The notes under the pieces were generated by a model, which saw only the letters and a program-made list of their open reading frames with translations, did no database searches and was not told the origin of the DNA. Shown piece by piece: positions 10,612 to 21,685 of a DNA stretch of 64,000 bases. Made by a program: the position numbers and the translations under genes. Source of the DNA: Endocalyx cinctus (taxonomy: Eukaryota; Ascomycota; Sordariomycetes; Amphisphaeriales; Apiosporaceae); the NCBI GenBank assembly GCA_001600455.1, contig BCKC01000004.1, positions 1,488,001-1,552,000 on the forward strand, written 5' to 3'. Position 1 is the first letter of the stretch. Each line of letters begins with the position of its first letter.

Positions 10612-11629
10612 TGCGTATCTTATTGGTAATAGTTAGAGTAGTTATAAATGTGGAGTTGGCACGCCAATGTAAGCTTGGTTCTTTTAAGTTTCTAGTCTGA
10701 TATTATTACTTCAAGAAATTGTAGGGGGGCAGAGAATTAGATAAAACAAAAGTGAAAAAGAAAAGAGCCTTACAAGGAGAAAGGGGTGTTCGAACCCCCG
10801 GCCTAGGGATAATTGAACGATTCTTTCAAACGATAATTCCTCGCTCTACCCCTGTCGGATTTTTCCTCTGAGAAACTTTTATTTCTTTGTCGAATTATAG
10901 ACATCGATGTCTTCTTATATAAAATCGATTACATATATAAGGAAAATTAATTTCGCAGCATATACTCTTCATTATACCTCGACATATCCACTACATAACG
11001 AAGGATAATTAACCCAGCATTTAAGTTCAGGTTACAAGGTCGTTTCACAAGATCGCGTCGCACGTCTTGTTCGCTTTTGAAAAATACTACATATGTACTT
11101 ATCTATGGACGAAAATGAAGACCATTTTTAATACTTTACTAAGTAATTATCCAATTTCAAGTTACGTATAGTGCCGCGTCCATGTCCGACGTTGCTGTGT
11201 ATCATTCCATTTTGACACATCAAAGCGGGGTGGGGGGTTTATACAGTTACCGCCAATTCGTCTTTCACGATTCACTCGTCCTCTAATTTATTGTATCATC
11301 TATCATCATTCACCGCAGAACAGAGAGTTCTTTTTTTCCTTGTTTTGCTAGAGAGTGTGGAGATAAGTGAAAAAGAAGTATCAAGAAAAAAAAAACATTA
11401 AAAAATAATATATATTTCTCTTCCTTTTCGTCCGTTCTTTTTTGTCAGTTCAGCTGGGGAGAGAGAGAACCGACATAATAGAACCTTAGCTGCTTCACGT
11501 ATATAGGTAACATTGTTCATTTATTTATTTATTACCTAGTACTCTACCTACTGCATTCGGGTTACGCTACGCACTACACATACATATCCGTATATATCCA
11601 TATCCATTACCAACCAGAAATAACACACC
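10612..11629. other. Spacer between ALDH and the MIT-domain gene
   Basis: An AT-rich spacer holding the ALDH 3' UTR, a tRNA-like element (10775-10866) and the pyrimidine-rich, A-tract-rich promoter and leader of the MIT-domain gene (about 11270-11629). No protein gene is supported. Confidence 0.55.
10775..10866 (-). tRNA. tRNA-like sequence, probable pseudogene
   Basis: On the minus strand the order resembles a tRNA: a 5' GGAAAAA that pairs with TTTCTCC at the 3' end in six of seven positions, a D-loop-like GGGGTAGAGC, a B-box-like GGGTTCGAAC, and T runs from about 10766 downward that would suit polymerase III termination. The gap between D- and T-arms is about 20 nt too long, which could be an anticodon intron. 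The D-stem does not pair and the T-stem has one mismatch, so no anticodon is assigned. It is best read as a degenerate tRNA copy. Confidence 0.33.
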
Positions 11630-12200
11630 ATGCCCTCTCAAAAAGCTATACTCTCGTCGGCGCTGGCCAAGGCGAGCACGGCTGTTCAGCTCGACAACGC
11701 ACAATACCACTCCGGGGCCCGGAAATACTACATAGAAGCCTGCGAGTTGCTCGGACAGGTGATTGTTAGGGTCACCAACGAAGCAGATAGGGAAAAGTTG
11801 ACAGGCATTGTAAGTAATTAACTTTTTTTTTTTCATGTATTTCTATGTCTATCCATATCCATTATATCTTTTTTTTTCTTCCCTCGGCCATCAGCCATTT
11901 TATCTTCGTAGGATATATGCATATACAATGCATACCCAAAGGCAAAATAAAAATAAAAATACAAGCTACGCCAAATGGGGAGGGGTATATTATAAATTCT
12001 ATTAAGTAGTAGAGATTATTTACTCCCATTCTACATGCGATCATCAATCCGTCTATACCGTTTTGGAAAGATAGAACTAATACTGTTGGGTTGGCTCTCC
12101 CTCAATCGTATAGAGACGAACATACACAGCCAGAATAGCACAGCTGAATGAGCTGCTACCTACCGAGGACGACTTAACGGAAAATAAGAGCGGGAGATGA
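11630..12200 (+). CDS. Small MIT-domain protein
   Basis: Two exons, 11630-11809 and 12114-12200, give 88 residues. The intron is 304 nt (GTAAGT...GTATAG), long for this window, and joining it turns LTGI into LTGIRRTYTARIAQLNELLP without a frame change. The whole protein is one MIT (microtubule-interacting and trafficking) domain: three amphipathic helices, with the alternating AVQLDNAQYHSGARKYYIEA pattern (about 17-36) and the conserved third-helix Arg/Leu pattern. MIT domains bind C-terminal tails of ESCRT-III proteins, as in Vps4. Here no ATPase or protease follows the domain, and the reading frame ends in EDDLTENKSGR. It could be a stand-alone adaptor, or the model could miss further exons; none was found before the convergent mS23 gene. 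Function beyond the fold is not known. Confidence 0.72.
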
Positions 12201-12574
12201 AAGCGCATTCGTTAACGGGGGCGAGAAAGAAGTTGCATATTTATTACGAGCTGCTACGATGGTTGTTTCTTCATTATTCTTCACAGCATGCATGGCGTTG
12301 TCGGTTTTTCTTTCACCAAGCATATTAGTATATATACGATTCCCCCATCTCATGAGATAATGAACCTGTTATTTTCCCTTCGTTTCTAGGTGGAATGAGC
12401 CCATATTTATTCCGATGATATGCAATCAATAGTGAGGTGATGATCGATCTTATTTTTTAATACAGTAATGCTACAACACCTTTGTGAAACAAGTAAGCCA
12501 TATATATACACAACGGGAGAGCCATCCGGTCGTGTTAGAAAGCTCTATCCGGTTTCGACTGTGCAATCTATCGG
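12201..12574. other. Convergent 3' spacer
   Basis: Spacer between the stops of the MIT-domain gene (+) and mS23 (-). It holds both 3' UTRs and nothing else that I can recognise. Confidence 0.5.
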
Positions 12575-13470
12575 TTATGGCTCCGGCTCGTTGCCGAAAT
12601 CGGAGTCCTCAACCTCCTCCTCCTCGAGAGTCTCGCCAGCCTCGCCCTTCTCAATCATGCTAAGGTTTGGATCGGTGTCTGCCTGCTCGTTTTGGCTGGT
12701 GGCGATCTTTTTGCCAGCCCAATCCTTCCACTTCTCGAACATTTCGTTCTCGAGCTCGGTGCCGACCTGCAGGAAGCCCTTGCCGAAGTAGGCGCCCATC
12801 ATCTGCGCTTCTTCTTTCGCTATCCTCTGCTCTACCTCCTCCTCTTGCCGTAGCGCGTAGAATTCCCGCCGGGCCTTGTCGTACGCCTGCGCCTCTGTCA
12901 TGCCGGGTATGTTATGCATCATCCACATCTGTCTTTGCACGACGCTATGAGGGGTATAAACGTTAGTAAATAATATCCATTTCTCTTCTCCTTTTTTTTT
13001 TTTTTTTTTTAATCCGCCACCCCATATGCCATATGCATCCCCCTGTTTATCTCGCGGGTTTATATAGTATCTCCTTACCTCTCGCCACAGAGTGGCATGC
13101 CAGGCTGTTGTATACCCCTCTCCCACTTATATCTCCTAGCATCCTTTCCATCCATCTCGATGATCATGCGTGGGCGGGCGAGCTCCCAAGGATGATCTTT
13201 GTAGAAGCGGGTCCGCAGGGCGTCCTCCTCGTAGACGAGCGTTTGGGGTTGGAACATGCGGCTCGGCTTCCGCGCCCTGGTGCCGACCTTTTTCGGCGCC
13301 GCATGCTGCATCGGTAAGGAACGGGTGAATATTTCGGAGGGTGGAAAAGACTCCATGGCAGAATACCAGACGGGCGTATCTACCTCTATCCTGGGGAGTA
13401 GTCGGTGGTTTATCAGGACTTTCGCCGTCTGACAGACCCGACGAGGTAGCACCCGTCGTTGGCCTCCCAT
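12575..13470 (-). CDS. RSM25: Mitochondrial small ribosomal subunit protein mS23 (Rsm25)
   Basis: Two exons, 13079-13470 and 12575-12944, joined across a 134-nt intron (GTAAGG...CATAG, with a long pyrimidine/purine run inside) give 253 residues. Joining yields LCGESVVQRQMWMM. The product matches the fungal mS23/Rsm25 family: a start with RRVCQTAKVLI, the PPSEIFTR segment, the block FYKDHPWELARPRMIIE (about 93-110), then AYDKARREFYALRQEEEVEQRIAKEEA and GAYFGK. The C-terminal tail is acidic. It is a structural part of the mitochondrial 37S subunit. It diverges from the PPR gene across 589 bp, so the two mitochondrial genes may share a promoter region. The family call is confident. Confidence 0.9.
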
Positions 13471-14059
13471 CGTGATGCTAACGTAGCGATATCTATTTGA
13501 TAACTACGCTCATAGACCAGTCTAGGGTAAATAGGAATAAAAATAATGGATATACCACAACAAGGCCCAATTTCTGGCCTGTCGTGTTAGGAGGTATCGC
13601 GTCAATATTAACGTCGGAATAGATGCAAAGTCAAAATATTTCCATGTAACCACTCTGATATTTCGGGTACACTGGGATAGGATAAAGAAGAGTAATGTGT
13701 AATTGACCAATTAAATTCTTGCGATAAGAGTATTTTCAAGGCTTGTATCCACTAAATGCTCGCCTCTAATTCTTTAAATAGGAACTAGCTTGACAGAACT
13801 TTATAGGGCTTCGCGACACCTGTAATTTTAGTTTCACTTGTCTTACCTATTATGCCTTTATCGATTGCGAACTTTTTTTTCTCTCCAGTTCTTAGATTAT
13901 TTACTTACCTAAGTGAGGTAATGTAAAAGAATATTCAATTTCTTCAACCTTCGGCATTTTGCTCTACAACGGTCAATGATATTTCTATTTTTACAATTGG
14001 CCAATGTTGGTAAAGATTTAGGGAAAGCTTTGTTATAGAGACCATCATGAGGAAAGCTC
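13471..14059. promoter_or_regulatory. Bidirectional spacer between mS23 and PPR genes
   Basis: A 589-bp head-to-head spacer between two genes for mitochondrial gene expression. It is AT-rich with no recognisable ORF. Contains CTTACCTAAGTGAGGTAATG near 13904, an imperfect inverted repeat. Confidence 0.5.
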
Positions 14060-15970
14060 ATGAAAATCTCAAGCCGAATTGAAGGGTCCATATGCGGCGT
14101 GAAGCTCTTCAGCCGACCCTCTTCTATAATTTCTTCGGACGTCTGTTCACCCCAAGCCGGTAGAGTCCGGGATGCGCATACGAGAAGAGCTTTTGCAAAT
14201 GGCTCATTATTTCAATATATATACTGTCGGTCACGAATACCGACCCCACTATTCCAATGTTATATATATACGCTCCTTATACCCTCAAAACGGCTCAGTA
14301 CGGCGGTGACCAAGCCACGCTCTCGACCCTCCTATCCCGGCCTTCTCGCTTTCAACCCTCACGATCACCATAAGGAAAGTCATACTGCATCTTCAACAAA
14401 AAGAGAGCAAGACGAAGTAGATATATGGCAAGAATCCCCTTTTCAATACTTAGACGGCACGCAAGCCGAATACTTCGATCAGTCGTCGGTTCGGCATGAT
14501 GACAAAGCAACTCCCTCGGAGACCCTGGATATTAATTTGAATCCGGGAATCGGCCGTCATAGCTCAGACGAAGTCCTCAATTTCATTGACTACTACGATG
14601 AGACGAATATAGATGAGCACCTTACCCTGCTTCATGGCCCGTATACACGAAAAGAATTGCATGATAATCCTCGTTCTTCTCCCGAACCAGATGTCTTACA
14701 CGAAAAGGGGTTAGATGGTGAAGCCAGGACCGCGTGGGAACTGGATGATGCTGTGAGACGACACCGTCGGCAACCTGTATCTGGCGATCTAGATAGTATG
14801 TACGACATCTATCAGTCACTTCCTGAGCCGAGGATCGTATATTTGGACTATAGGTTGCGGCACAACTTCCTCGCGTGTTTGGGAAACGCGAATACTAAAG
14901 ATACTAAAACTATGCTGCGATATTTTTCTGTGATATCCGACTTCAAGACCTCAGGGCTACCCTTGTTCCGCTCTGAATGGACCACGGCCTTGTCACTCAT
15001 TACTAGATATGTCCCCGTCACCGGTATTTCGGAGCTTGAGGCCGGCCTCCACCTTTGGCGCGAGATGGAGCATGACGCTAACGTGCGTGCCGATGAAGTA
15101 ACCTTTAACGTCCTCTTCACCGCTGCGGCTAAGGCTGGAAAATTCGATCTAGCCGAGATGATTTTTGAAGAGATGATTAGGCGTAACTTCACTTTCAATC
15201 GGTACCACCACGTCAGTCTCATTCATTTCTTCGGACTCAAACGGAACAGCAGTGCGGTGAGGGTGGCGTATAAAGAAATGGTTGAAAAGGGGGAAATCGT
15301 TGATACTCTGACTTTGAACAGCGTCATATCAAGCTTCCTTCGATGCGGAGAAGAGTCGTCGGCGGTATACGTTTATGAGAAAATGAAAATGTCTAATAAA
15401 GACCTGAAGGTTATACCTAGTCGCAACTATGCCCTCTCCAAAGCCATCACCAAAGTCCTCATGATGTTCACAAAGGTCAGCAAAAAACATCCGGAGTTGC
15501 ATCCTAACTTCCAGCAACTCGCCTTGCGATCTCCAAACTCTCAGACATACCGCATCCTCATAAGTCACTTCGCCGTCAAAATGGGGGATCTCTCGACGGT
15601 CGCACGGCTTCTGGATGAGATGAGGTGGTTCAACATCCCCATCCACGGCGCCATATTCATCGCGCTGTTCCAAGGATTTGCCTCGTACGGCGGCGGCCGC
15701 TACTTTCGCGGAACGCAGTCCCAGTGGAGCGAGCAGAGACTCCACGGCGTCTGGACGGCGTTTTTGAACGCCGCCGACGCGGGGGCGGAAAACATACGAC
15801 TCAGCTGCTGGATGTGTCAGGCGATTTTGGGCGCGTTTGCGAAATACTCATCGAAGCAACAATTAATGGAAATATACGGATGTTTGGAAGCGAGGTGGGA
15901 TTTACACCCGGCCGAGCTGCAATCTATGACGAAATTTATGCATCATCTACTCAAAAAAGCAACTGTATAA
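14060..15970 (+). CDS. Mitochondrial pentatricopeptide repeat (PPR) protein
   Basis: An intronless 636-residue PPR protein. The N-terminus (to about residue 95) is basic and poor in acidic residues, as in a mitochondrial presequence. Residues 100-250 are a variable acidic region. PPR helices are clear from about residue 325 to 445, including VTFNVLFTAAAKAGKFDLAEMIFEEM and LTLNSVISSFLRCGEESSAV, and again at about 490-545 with TYRILISHFAVKMGDLSTVARLLDEM. Fungal PPR proteins bind specific mitochondrial transcripts for processing, stability or translation; the target here cannot be read. The gene is divergent from mS23 and convergent with COX8. The first Met is used because no intron-bounded upstream exon was visible; the exact start is uncertain. 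Confidence 0.9.
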   Translation: MKISSRIEGSICGVKLFSRPSSIISSDVCSPQAGRVRDAHTRRAFANGSLFQYIYCRSRIPTPLFQCYIYTLLIPSKRLSTAVTKPRSRPSYPGLLAFNPHDHHKESHTASSTKREQDEVDIWQESPFQYLDGTQAEYFDQSSVRHDDKATPSETLDINLNPGIGRHSSDEVLNFIDYYDETNIDEHLTLLHGPYTRKELHDNPRSSPEPDVLHEKGLDGEARTAWELDDAVRRHRRQPVSGDLDSMYDIYQSLPEPRIVYLDYRLRHNFLACLGNANTKDTKTMLRYFSVISDFKTSGLPLFRSEWTTALSLITRYVPVTGISELEAGLHLWREMEHDANVRADEVTFNVLFTAAAKAGKFDLAEMIFEEMIRRNFTFNRYHHVSLIHFFGLKRNSSAVRVAYKEMVEKGEIVDTLTLNSVISSFLRCGEESSAVYVYEKMKMSNKDLKVIPSRNYALSKAITKVLMMFTKVSKKHPELHPNFQQLALRSPNSQTYRILISHFAVKMGDLSTVARLLDEMRWFNIPIHGAIFIALFQGFASYGGGRYFRGTQSQWSEQRLHGVWTAFLNAADAGAENIRLSCWMCQAILGAFAKYSSKQQLMEIYGCLEARWDLHPAELQSMTKFMHHLLKKATV

Positions 15971-16876
15971 TAACATGAATTTAGAGGAAAGCAAGGAAGG
16001 CACAGGCAGGGGGCAAAACTCCATTATAATTGAGGAGACACATTTTATATGTGTAGGCGTATGTATATTATCTCTTAACGTGTTTATATGTTACGTTCAT
16101 ATGTATATCATCAGGGAGGGGCATTCAATGAAGGGCATATGATACCAATTCAATCTACTTGAATATATACATATATATATTGAAAATACGTGCTTGATAA
16201 TTCACATATGATAGAACATCTCGCTGTCTTTACTCTTTCCATTCTGCACAATGTCGGGGCGGTCAGCTCTGGCTGCTTACAACTAAACCCAGGAACACCC
16301 CGCAGTGTTACAGTTGAATTTTGGTCTCACGTCAACGACAACATAGAGTAAAAGGAAGAAGATTAAGTTGGCTTAAGATGATCATTGCATCTTCTAAGCC
16401 GAAAACCTGAAGATTTCAGTGAAGTCCACGCTAGGGTATCTTCAATAGAAAACAACATCCTGCCTGGGAAATAGTCCGCGGGCAATGGATATAACTTGCT
16501 AAGTTTATGAGGTCATCACAAGCGAAGATAAGAATGCTGCATCTTCCAAACGAAAGACAGCTTGTCGGTTAGACAAAAGAGACTTGGTTTCTTTTATGGT
16601 AATCTTTTCTCCGGCATTGGTTGTCCGGCGATAGTCCCTGTTCCAACTCTATTGTTGTCGTCGCCGCCTTTCTATATGTACACACCTGGTATCTGGGACG
16701 TTCTTGCCTTCTTCATTCTCCTTCTCCATTCCGGTATCCTCTCAGCCTGCCTGTTTCCGACGATCCAAGTCTGATTAACGAAACTAAAGACGCATCTCCT
16801 CTCCTATCACATTATGCTCGTTTCACAGCAATGACAAAAGTCCACGGGGATTCGAAAGGGCGTGTTTGTAGGACAT
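15971..16876. other. Convergent spacer PPR/COX8
   Basis: Spacer between the PPR stop (+) and the COX8 stop (-). Several short ORFs occur on both strands but none has recognisable content or splice support. Confidence 0.5.
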
Positions 16877-17238
16877 TTAAGCCTTGGGCTTCTTGGTTTG
16901 CCAGACTGTTGGGGTTTGCACTCGTTAGTTTTCTTCTTCTCCCATACACACAAGTGGAACTATCGCCAGCAAGTGATAAAACACTTTTCACTCCGCATAT
17001 CCCCGGAGGATAAATCGGATCTAAAGAAATATGATATATATAACGCACCGGCAATACCGAAGGGCAGGAAGAATCCGGTGACGCAGAAGGCCCAGTATCG
17101 GACGCCGAAGAATCGGGTCTTGGGGTTGAAGGGAATGTTAGAGTAGGGACCCTCGGGGTAGTGGTACGGCGAAGAGAGACGGGCGCGGGTGGCGTGGAAG
17201 GCGCGGCGGCCGATGATTCGGGTGGATTGCTGAAGCAT
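16877..17238 (-). CDS. COX8: Cytochrome c oxidase subunit 8 (VIIc family)
   Basis: Two exons, 17049-17238 and 16877-16905, give 72 residues. The 143-nt intron is GTGCGT...CAACAG. Its removal turns a read-through tail into LPFGIAVWQTKKPKA, the typical C-terminus of fungal COX8. The N-terminal 20 residues (LQQSTRIIGRRAFHATRAR) are a mitochondrial presequence. The mature part has the SSPYHYPEGP and NIPFNPKTRFFG motifs and a single membrane helix (YWAFCVTGFFLPFGIA). It is a small nuclear-encoded structural subunit of respiratory complex IV in the inner membrane. The last coding exon is only 29 nt, so gene finders may instead extend exon 1 to the in-frame stop at 16960 and give a wrong 92-residue protein. 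Confidence 0.9.
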
Positions 17239-18319
17239 CTTTTTATATTTTTAAATTTTATCTTGTCAATTGAAGTTTCCTTTTTATCATACGAAAATCA
17301 GCGTCAATTGGGTATATGCGTACCTTGATTAGTGGTTGTGGTTTTTGTCGGAGTGGAGAGTTTCAATTGGGTTGGGCAATTGACGGTGGTTGATTGAGGA
17401 GAGGAATCAATTATATGACAAGCTTTGTAAAGAATCGTTCGAGTGAGGATGAATGGATGGAGCTTCAACGGATAATTATCGGATAACTGGACTCTTGGAT
17501 TTTAGAGTGGATTATGTAAGTTTGGTCCCTGCGGTGGTCTGACTGTAAGAATAGATTGATCTGATAACGCGAAAAAATACACATTACTACATAACCCCGG
17601 TACTCTGTTACACTTAACAAACACTTCCCGTTACTTGACACTATTCATATAGACAGACGGGTTTAGAATTTAAAGATGCACAACTACGTCAGTTGGTCCA
17701 AGTGTAATTGGTATATCCATATGCTAAATGTACTCCCTACAGAGTACCTAAAGTACTATGAGTCTAAGTACCTAGGCTGCTAGGTTAGAGTATAGAGTAT
17801 TACCTAGGAGTATGTATTGACTTCTTCTCCAAAAGCCATACTGTATTAAAATTGAGGATATTTTATAAATCATCGCTATATACATCTTTCTATTGATATA
17901 TAAAAATCAATTACATCCACATCTGCTACCTTGCCAAGTTCATGATTCTTGTCCCAGAACTTTGAGTTACGCCACACAGTTACTCTACACTGCCACAGTT
18001 TAAAGAACCTCGATCTCACCGCCTTCCTCTCGATCTTCGCATCTTTCCACTGTCTCCACTCACTTACTTTTTTCTGCCATACCCCAGCAACTTTTTTTTT
18101 TTCTAATAGAGGGAGCTACCACTAAGTAAGAAACCATTCACTCTTTTCACCTTACCGTGAATATATCTGCTTTTATAAGATGCGACACCTCAAAACTGAC
18201 TACACACTTAATTAAGAAAAGAAAGCTTCTGTTTTCTTTTTAATAAATTATACCGTATTTTCCCTTAATATTAACAAATTCGCAATCACCAATTTGTAGT
18301 TCGTAATAATCCTCCCACC
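17239..18319. promoter_or_regulatory. Divergent spacer between COX8 and MTR4
   Basis: A 1.1-kb head-to-head spacer. The right part (about 17990-18320) is pyrimidine-rich with short T runs, as expected of the MTR4 promoter and leader. The centre has TACCTAGG-type words near 17770-17810. No gene is supported. Confidence 0.5.
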
Positions 18320-21300
18320 ATGGATGACGACCTCTTCGACGTTTTCGAAGAACAACCCTCTGCCAGGGTCGACAACAATGACGTTCAAACTTCGCCGTCG
18401 TCAAAAATAGAAAAATCCAAGAAGAAAAATAAGAAGCGCAAAGCTGATGGTGGCATGAAAAATGATTCAGTTGCGGAATCAGCGCCACCTGTCCCGGAAA
18501 CTAAGATGATTGACGCCGAGCCTCTTTCACCTGAAGAGGACGTCGATCGCATGGATGATTCAGCATCAGATACACAAGGCGATAATAAAAGAAGGAGGAA
18601 GGATGGTGTTGCGGAACCTGTCCTTACAGATACATTCGAAACAGCCGAATCGAGAGAAATCGCCGCTGCCGCGGGTTTCGCCCCGACCAAGGATGAAGCT
18701 TCCCTAGTCCTATCACATAACATCCAACATCAAGCCGCTCTCCCTCCCGATCTAGATTATGAGTACGTTCCATTATCTCAACACAAACCGCCCGAGAACC
18801 CAGCACGGACTTGGTCCTTCACCCTCGATCCCTTCCAGCGTCTTGCCATATCTTCCATTGAGAGAGATGAGAGTGTCCTGGTTTCCGCCCATACCAGTGC
18901 CGGAAAGACGGTAGTGGCTGAATACGCAATAGCGCACTGTCTCAAGAAAAACCAGCGTGTCATCTACACGAGTCCCATCAAAGCTTTAAGTAATCAAAAA
19001 TATCGTGAATTCAATGAAGCTTTTGGCGATGTTGGTCTGATGACCGGTGATGTCACCATTAATCCCACTGCCAGCTGTCTCGTCATGACCACGGAAATTT
19101 TACGTTCCATGTTGTACCGCGGATCCGAGATTATGAGGGAGGTGGCTTGGGTCGTGTTCGACGAGATTCATTACATGAGAGACAAGTCTCGTGGTGTTGT
19201 TTGGGAAGAGACCATCATCCTCCTTCCCGACAAGGTTCGCTATGTCTTCTTATCGGCCACTATTCCGAACGCTTTCCAATTCGCTGAATGGATTGCTAAG
19301 ATCCATAGACAAGCTTGCCATGTCGTCTACACTGACTTTCGACCTACACCTCTGCAAAACTACTTCTTCCCGGCTGGTGGCTCTGGAATTTTCCTTGTGG
19401 TTGATGAAAAGGGCGTATTCCGCGAACACAATTTTAACAAGACTATGCAGCTTATCGAGGAGAGGAAAGCTTCCGAAGCGAACGATGTTAATGGCAAAAC
19501 CACGGGCAAAGGCAAGAATCGAAAGAGCTTCAAGGGGAAATCTGAGGACAGCAAGGCCGATATACAGAAGATTGTCAAGATGGTCATGAACAGGAACTTT
19601 AACCCCGTGATTGTCTTCAACTTTAGCAAGCGAGAATGCGAAGCACTAGCTTTGCATGTTTCCAAATTTGCTTTCAACGATGATAGCGAAAAGGCCATGG
19701 TTCGCAAAGTTTTCACAAGTGCCATAGAGTCCTTGTCGGAGGAAGACCGTGAACTTCCTCAGATCACGAATATCCTTCCCTTGCTAGAGAAAGGAACTGG
19801 TGTACATCATTCTGGGTTGCTACCAATTCTTAAGGAAACTATCGAGATCTTGTTCCAAGAAGGTCTTATTAAAGTTCTCTTCGCCACCGAGACGTTTTCT
19901 ATTGGTTTAAATATGCCCGCGAAGACGGTCGTATTTACCAAAGTTCAGAAATGGGATGGTGTTAATACCCGTCCCCTTACTCCTTCTGAATACATTCAAA
20001 TGTCTGGCCGTGCCGGACGAAGAGGTCTGGATGAACGTGGTATAGTCATCATGATGATTGACGATAAGATGGAACCAGAGACAGCGAAGACCATCGTAGT
20101 TGGGCAACAAGATCGCCTTAACTCTGCATTCCATCTCGGCTACAACATGGTCCTTAACCTACTTAGAATCGAGGCTATTTCCCCCGATTTTATGTTAGAA
20201 AACTGTTTCTTCCAGTTCCAGAATACCGCTAGCGTTGCCGGATTGGAGCTCGAGCTGATGAAGCTGCAGAAGGCCAGAGACGAGATCGTGATCCCGGACG
20301 AAGCAACGATCAAGGATTACTATGGTTTACGTCAACAAATCAACCAGTATACCAAAGACATGTTGGCTGTCATCCAGCACCCAAATCACTGCATCGATTT
20401 CCTTCAACCTGGACGACTTGTTCACATTGTGAATCCCAAGACAGGAAAAGATTTCGGCTGGGGAGTCATCATGAACTGTACTAAGCGTAAGGAGCCAAAG
20501 TTCGGTGAAAAAGAGTATGAGCCCCAGGAATCATATTTCATCGACGTTTTCCTCCGTCTTGCAGCGGACTGCGATCCTTTCTCGAATGCAAGCCCTTCCT
20601 CGGAGATGCCGGAGGGTGTTCGGGCTAGCAATCCGAACCAAGACAGCAGATTTGAGGTGGTGCCCTGTATGCTCAGTTGCATGAAGGCTCTTAGCCAGAT
20701 TAGGATATTCATGCCGAAGGATTTGAAGGGTTCTGAAGCTATCGAGGCCGCTCGTAAGCAACTTTTCAAATCGTTGAAGGAAGTAGAACGACGTTTTGAA
20801 GACGGCCTACCGATCTTAGATCCTATTGAAAACATGAATATCACAGATGACTCATTCAAGAAGTTGTTACGCAAGATCGAGGTGCTCGAGTCCCGTTTAC
20901 TTTCCAACCCCTTACACGGCTCTACTCTGCTCCCAGGTCTGTGGGATCAATATTCTGCTAAGATTGCCAAGACGGAGGAGATTAAGAACATGAAGAAAAA
21001 GATTGCTAAGGCGCATTCTATTGCACAACTGGATGAGTTGAAATCGAGAAAGCGAGTTCTTCGCCGTCTCGGCTTTATTAACGAATCCGAAGTTGTGCAG
21101 ATGAAAGCCCGCGTAGCTTGCGAAATTTCATCTACCGAAGGTCACGAACTTCTCTTATCCGAACTCCTGTTCAACCGATTCTTTAACGAACTCTCTCCAG
21201 AGCTCTGTGCTGCAGTTCTTAGCGTGTTTATCTTTGATGAGCGAGTCGAGGCAGCGGCCTTGAACGACGAATTAATGAAGCCGTACTTGCAGGTTCAGGC

Positions 21301-21685
21301 GCAGGCCCGAATTATTGCCAAGGTTAGCCAAGAGAGCAAGCTCGAAGTCAACGAGGAAGAGTACGTCCAGAGTCTGAAATGGCAACTTATGGACACGGTA
21401 TACTGTTGGGCGAAGGGCAAGAGCTTCGCCGAGGTCTGGTAAGTGGCAATCAAGTACTTATTCAATTCATTTCGACAATTATACTAATAACCAATAACAT
21501 ATAGCAAAATGACGGATGCGTACGAGGGTTCCCTGATTCGCCTTTTCCGCCGTCTCGAAGAACTACTTAGGCAAATGGCACAAGCCGGAAAAGTCATGGG
21601 TTCCGAGGAGTTGACGAGTAAATTTGAAGAGAGTCTGGCCAAGATCCGTCGCGATATCGTCGCCGCGCAATCTCTTTATCTTTAG
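18320..21685 (+). CDS. MTR4: Exosome RNA helicase MTR4/DOB1
   Basis: Two exons, 18320-21438 and 21505-21685, joined across a 66-nt GTAAGT...ATATAG intron (restoring FAEVCKMTDAYEG) give 1099 residues, the usual fungal length. Mtr4 is a Ski2-like 3'-5' RNA helicase that unwinds and feeds nuclear RNA to the exosome and acts in the TRAMP complex. Visible parts: an acidic and lysine-rich N-terminus (1-140), Walker A SAHTSAGKT (about 190), the DEIH box in VVFDEIHYMRD (about 280), SAT motif, the QMSGRAGRRG motif VI (about 560), the KOW/arch region beginning near QPGRLVHIVNPKTGKDFGWG (about 695), and the C-terminal helical DSHCT domain ending in RRDIVAAQSLYL. All helicase motifs are intact. It is convergent with DSC3. 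Confidence 0.98.

Noticed and set aside
16960..17238. 92-residue reading frame ending after the COX8-like helix
   Set aside because: It reads through the intron. The spliced 72-residue version ends in the family's normal C-terminus.
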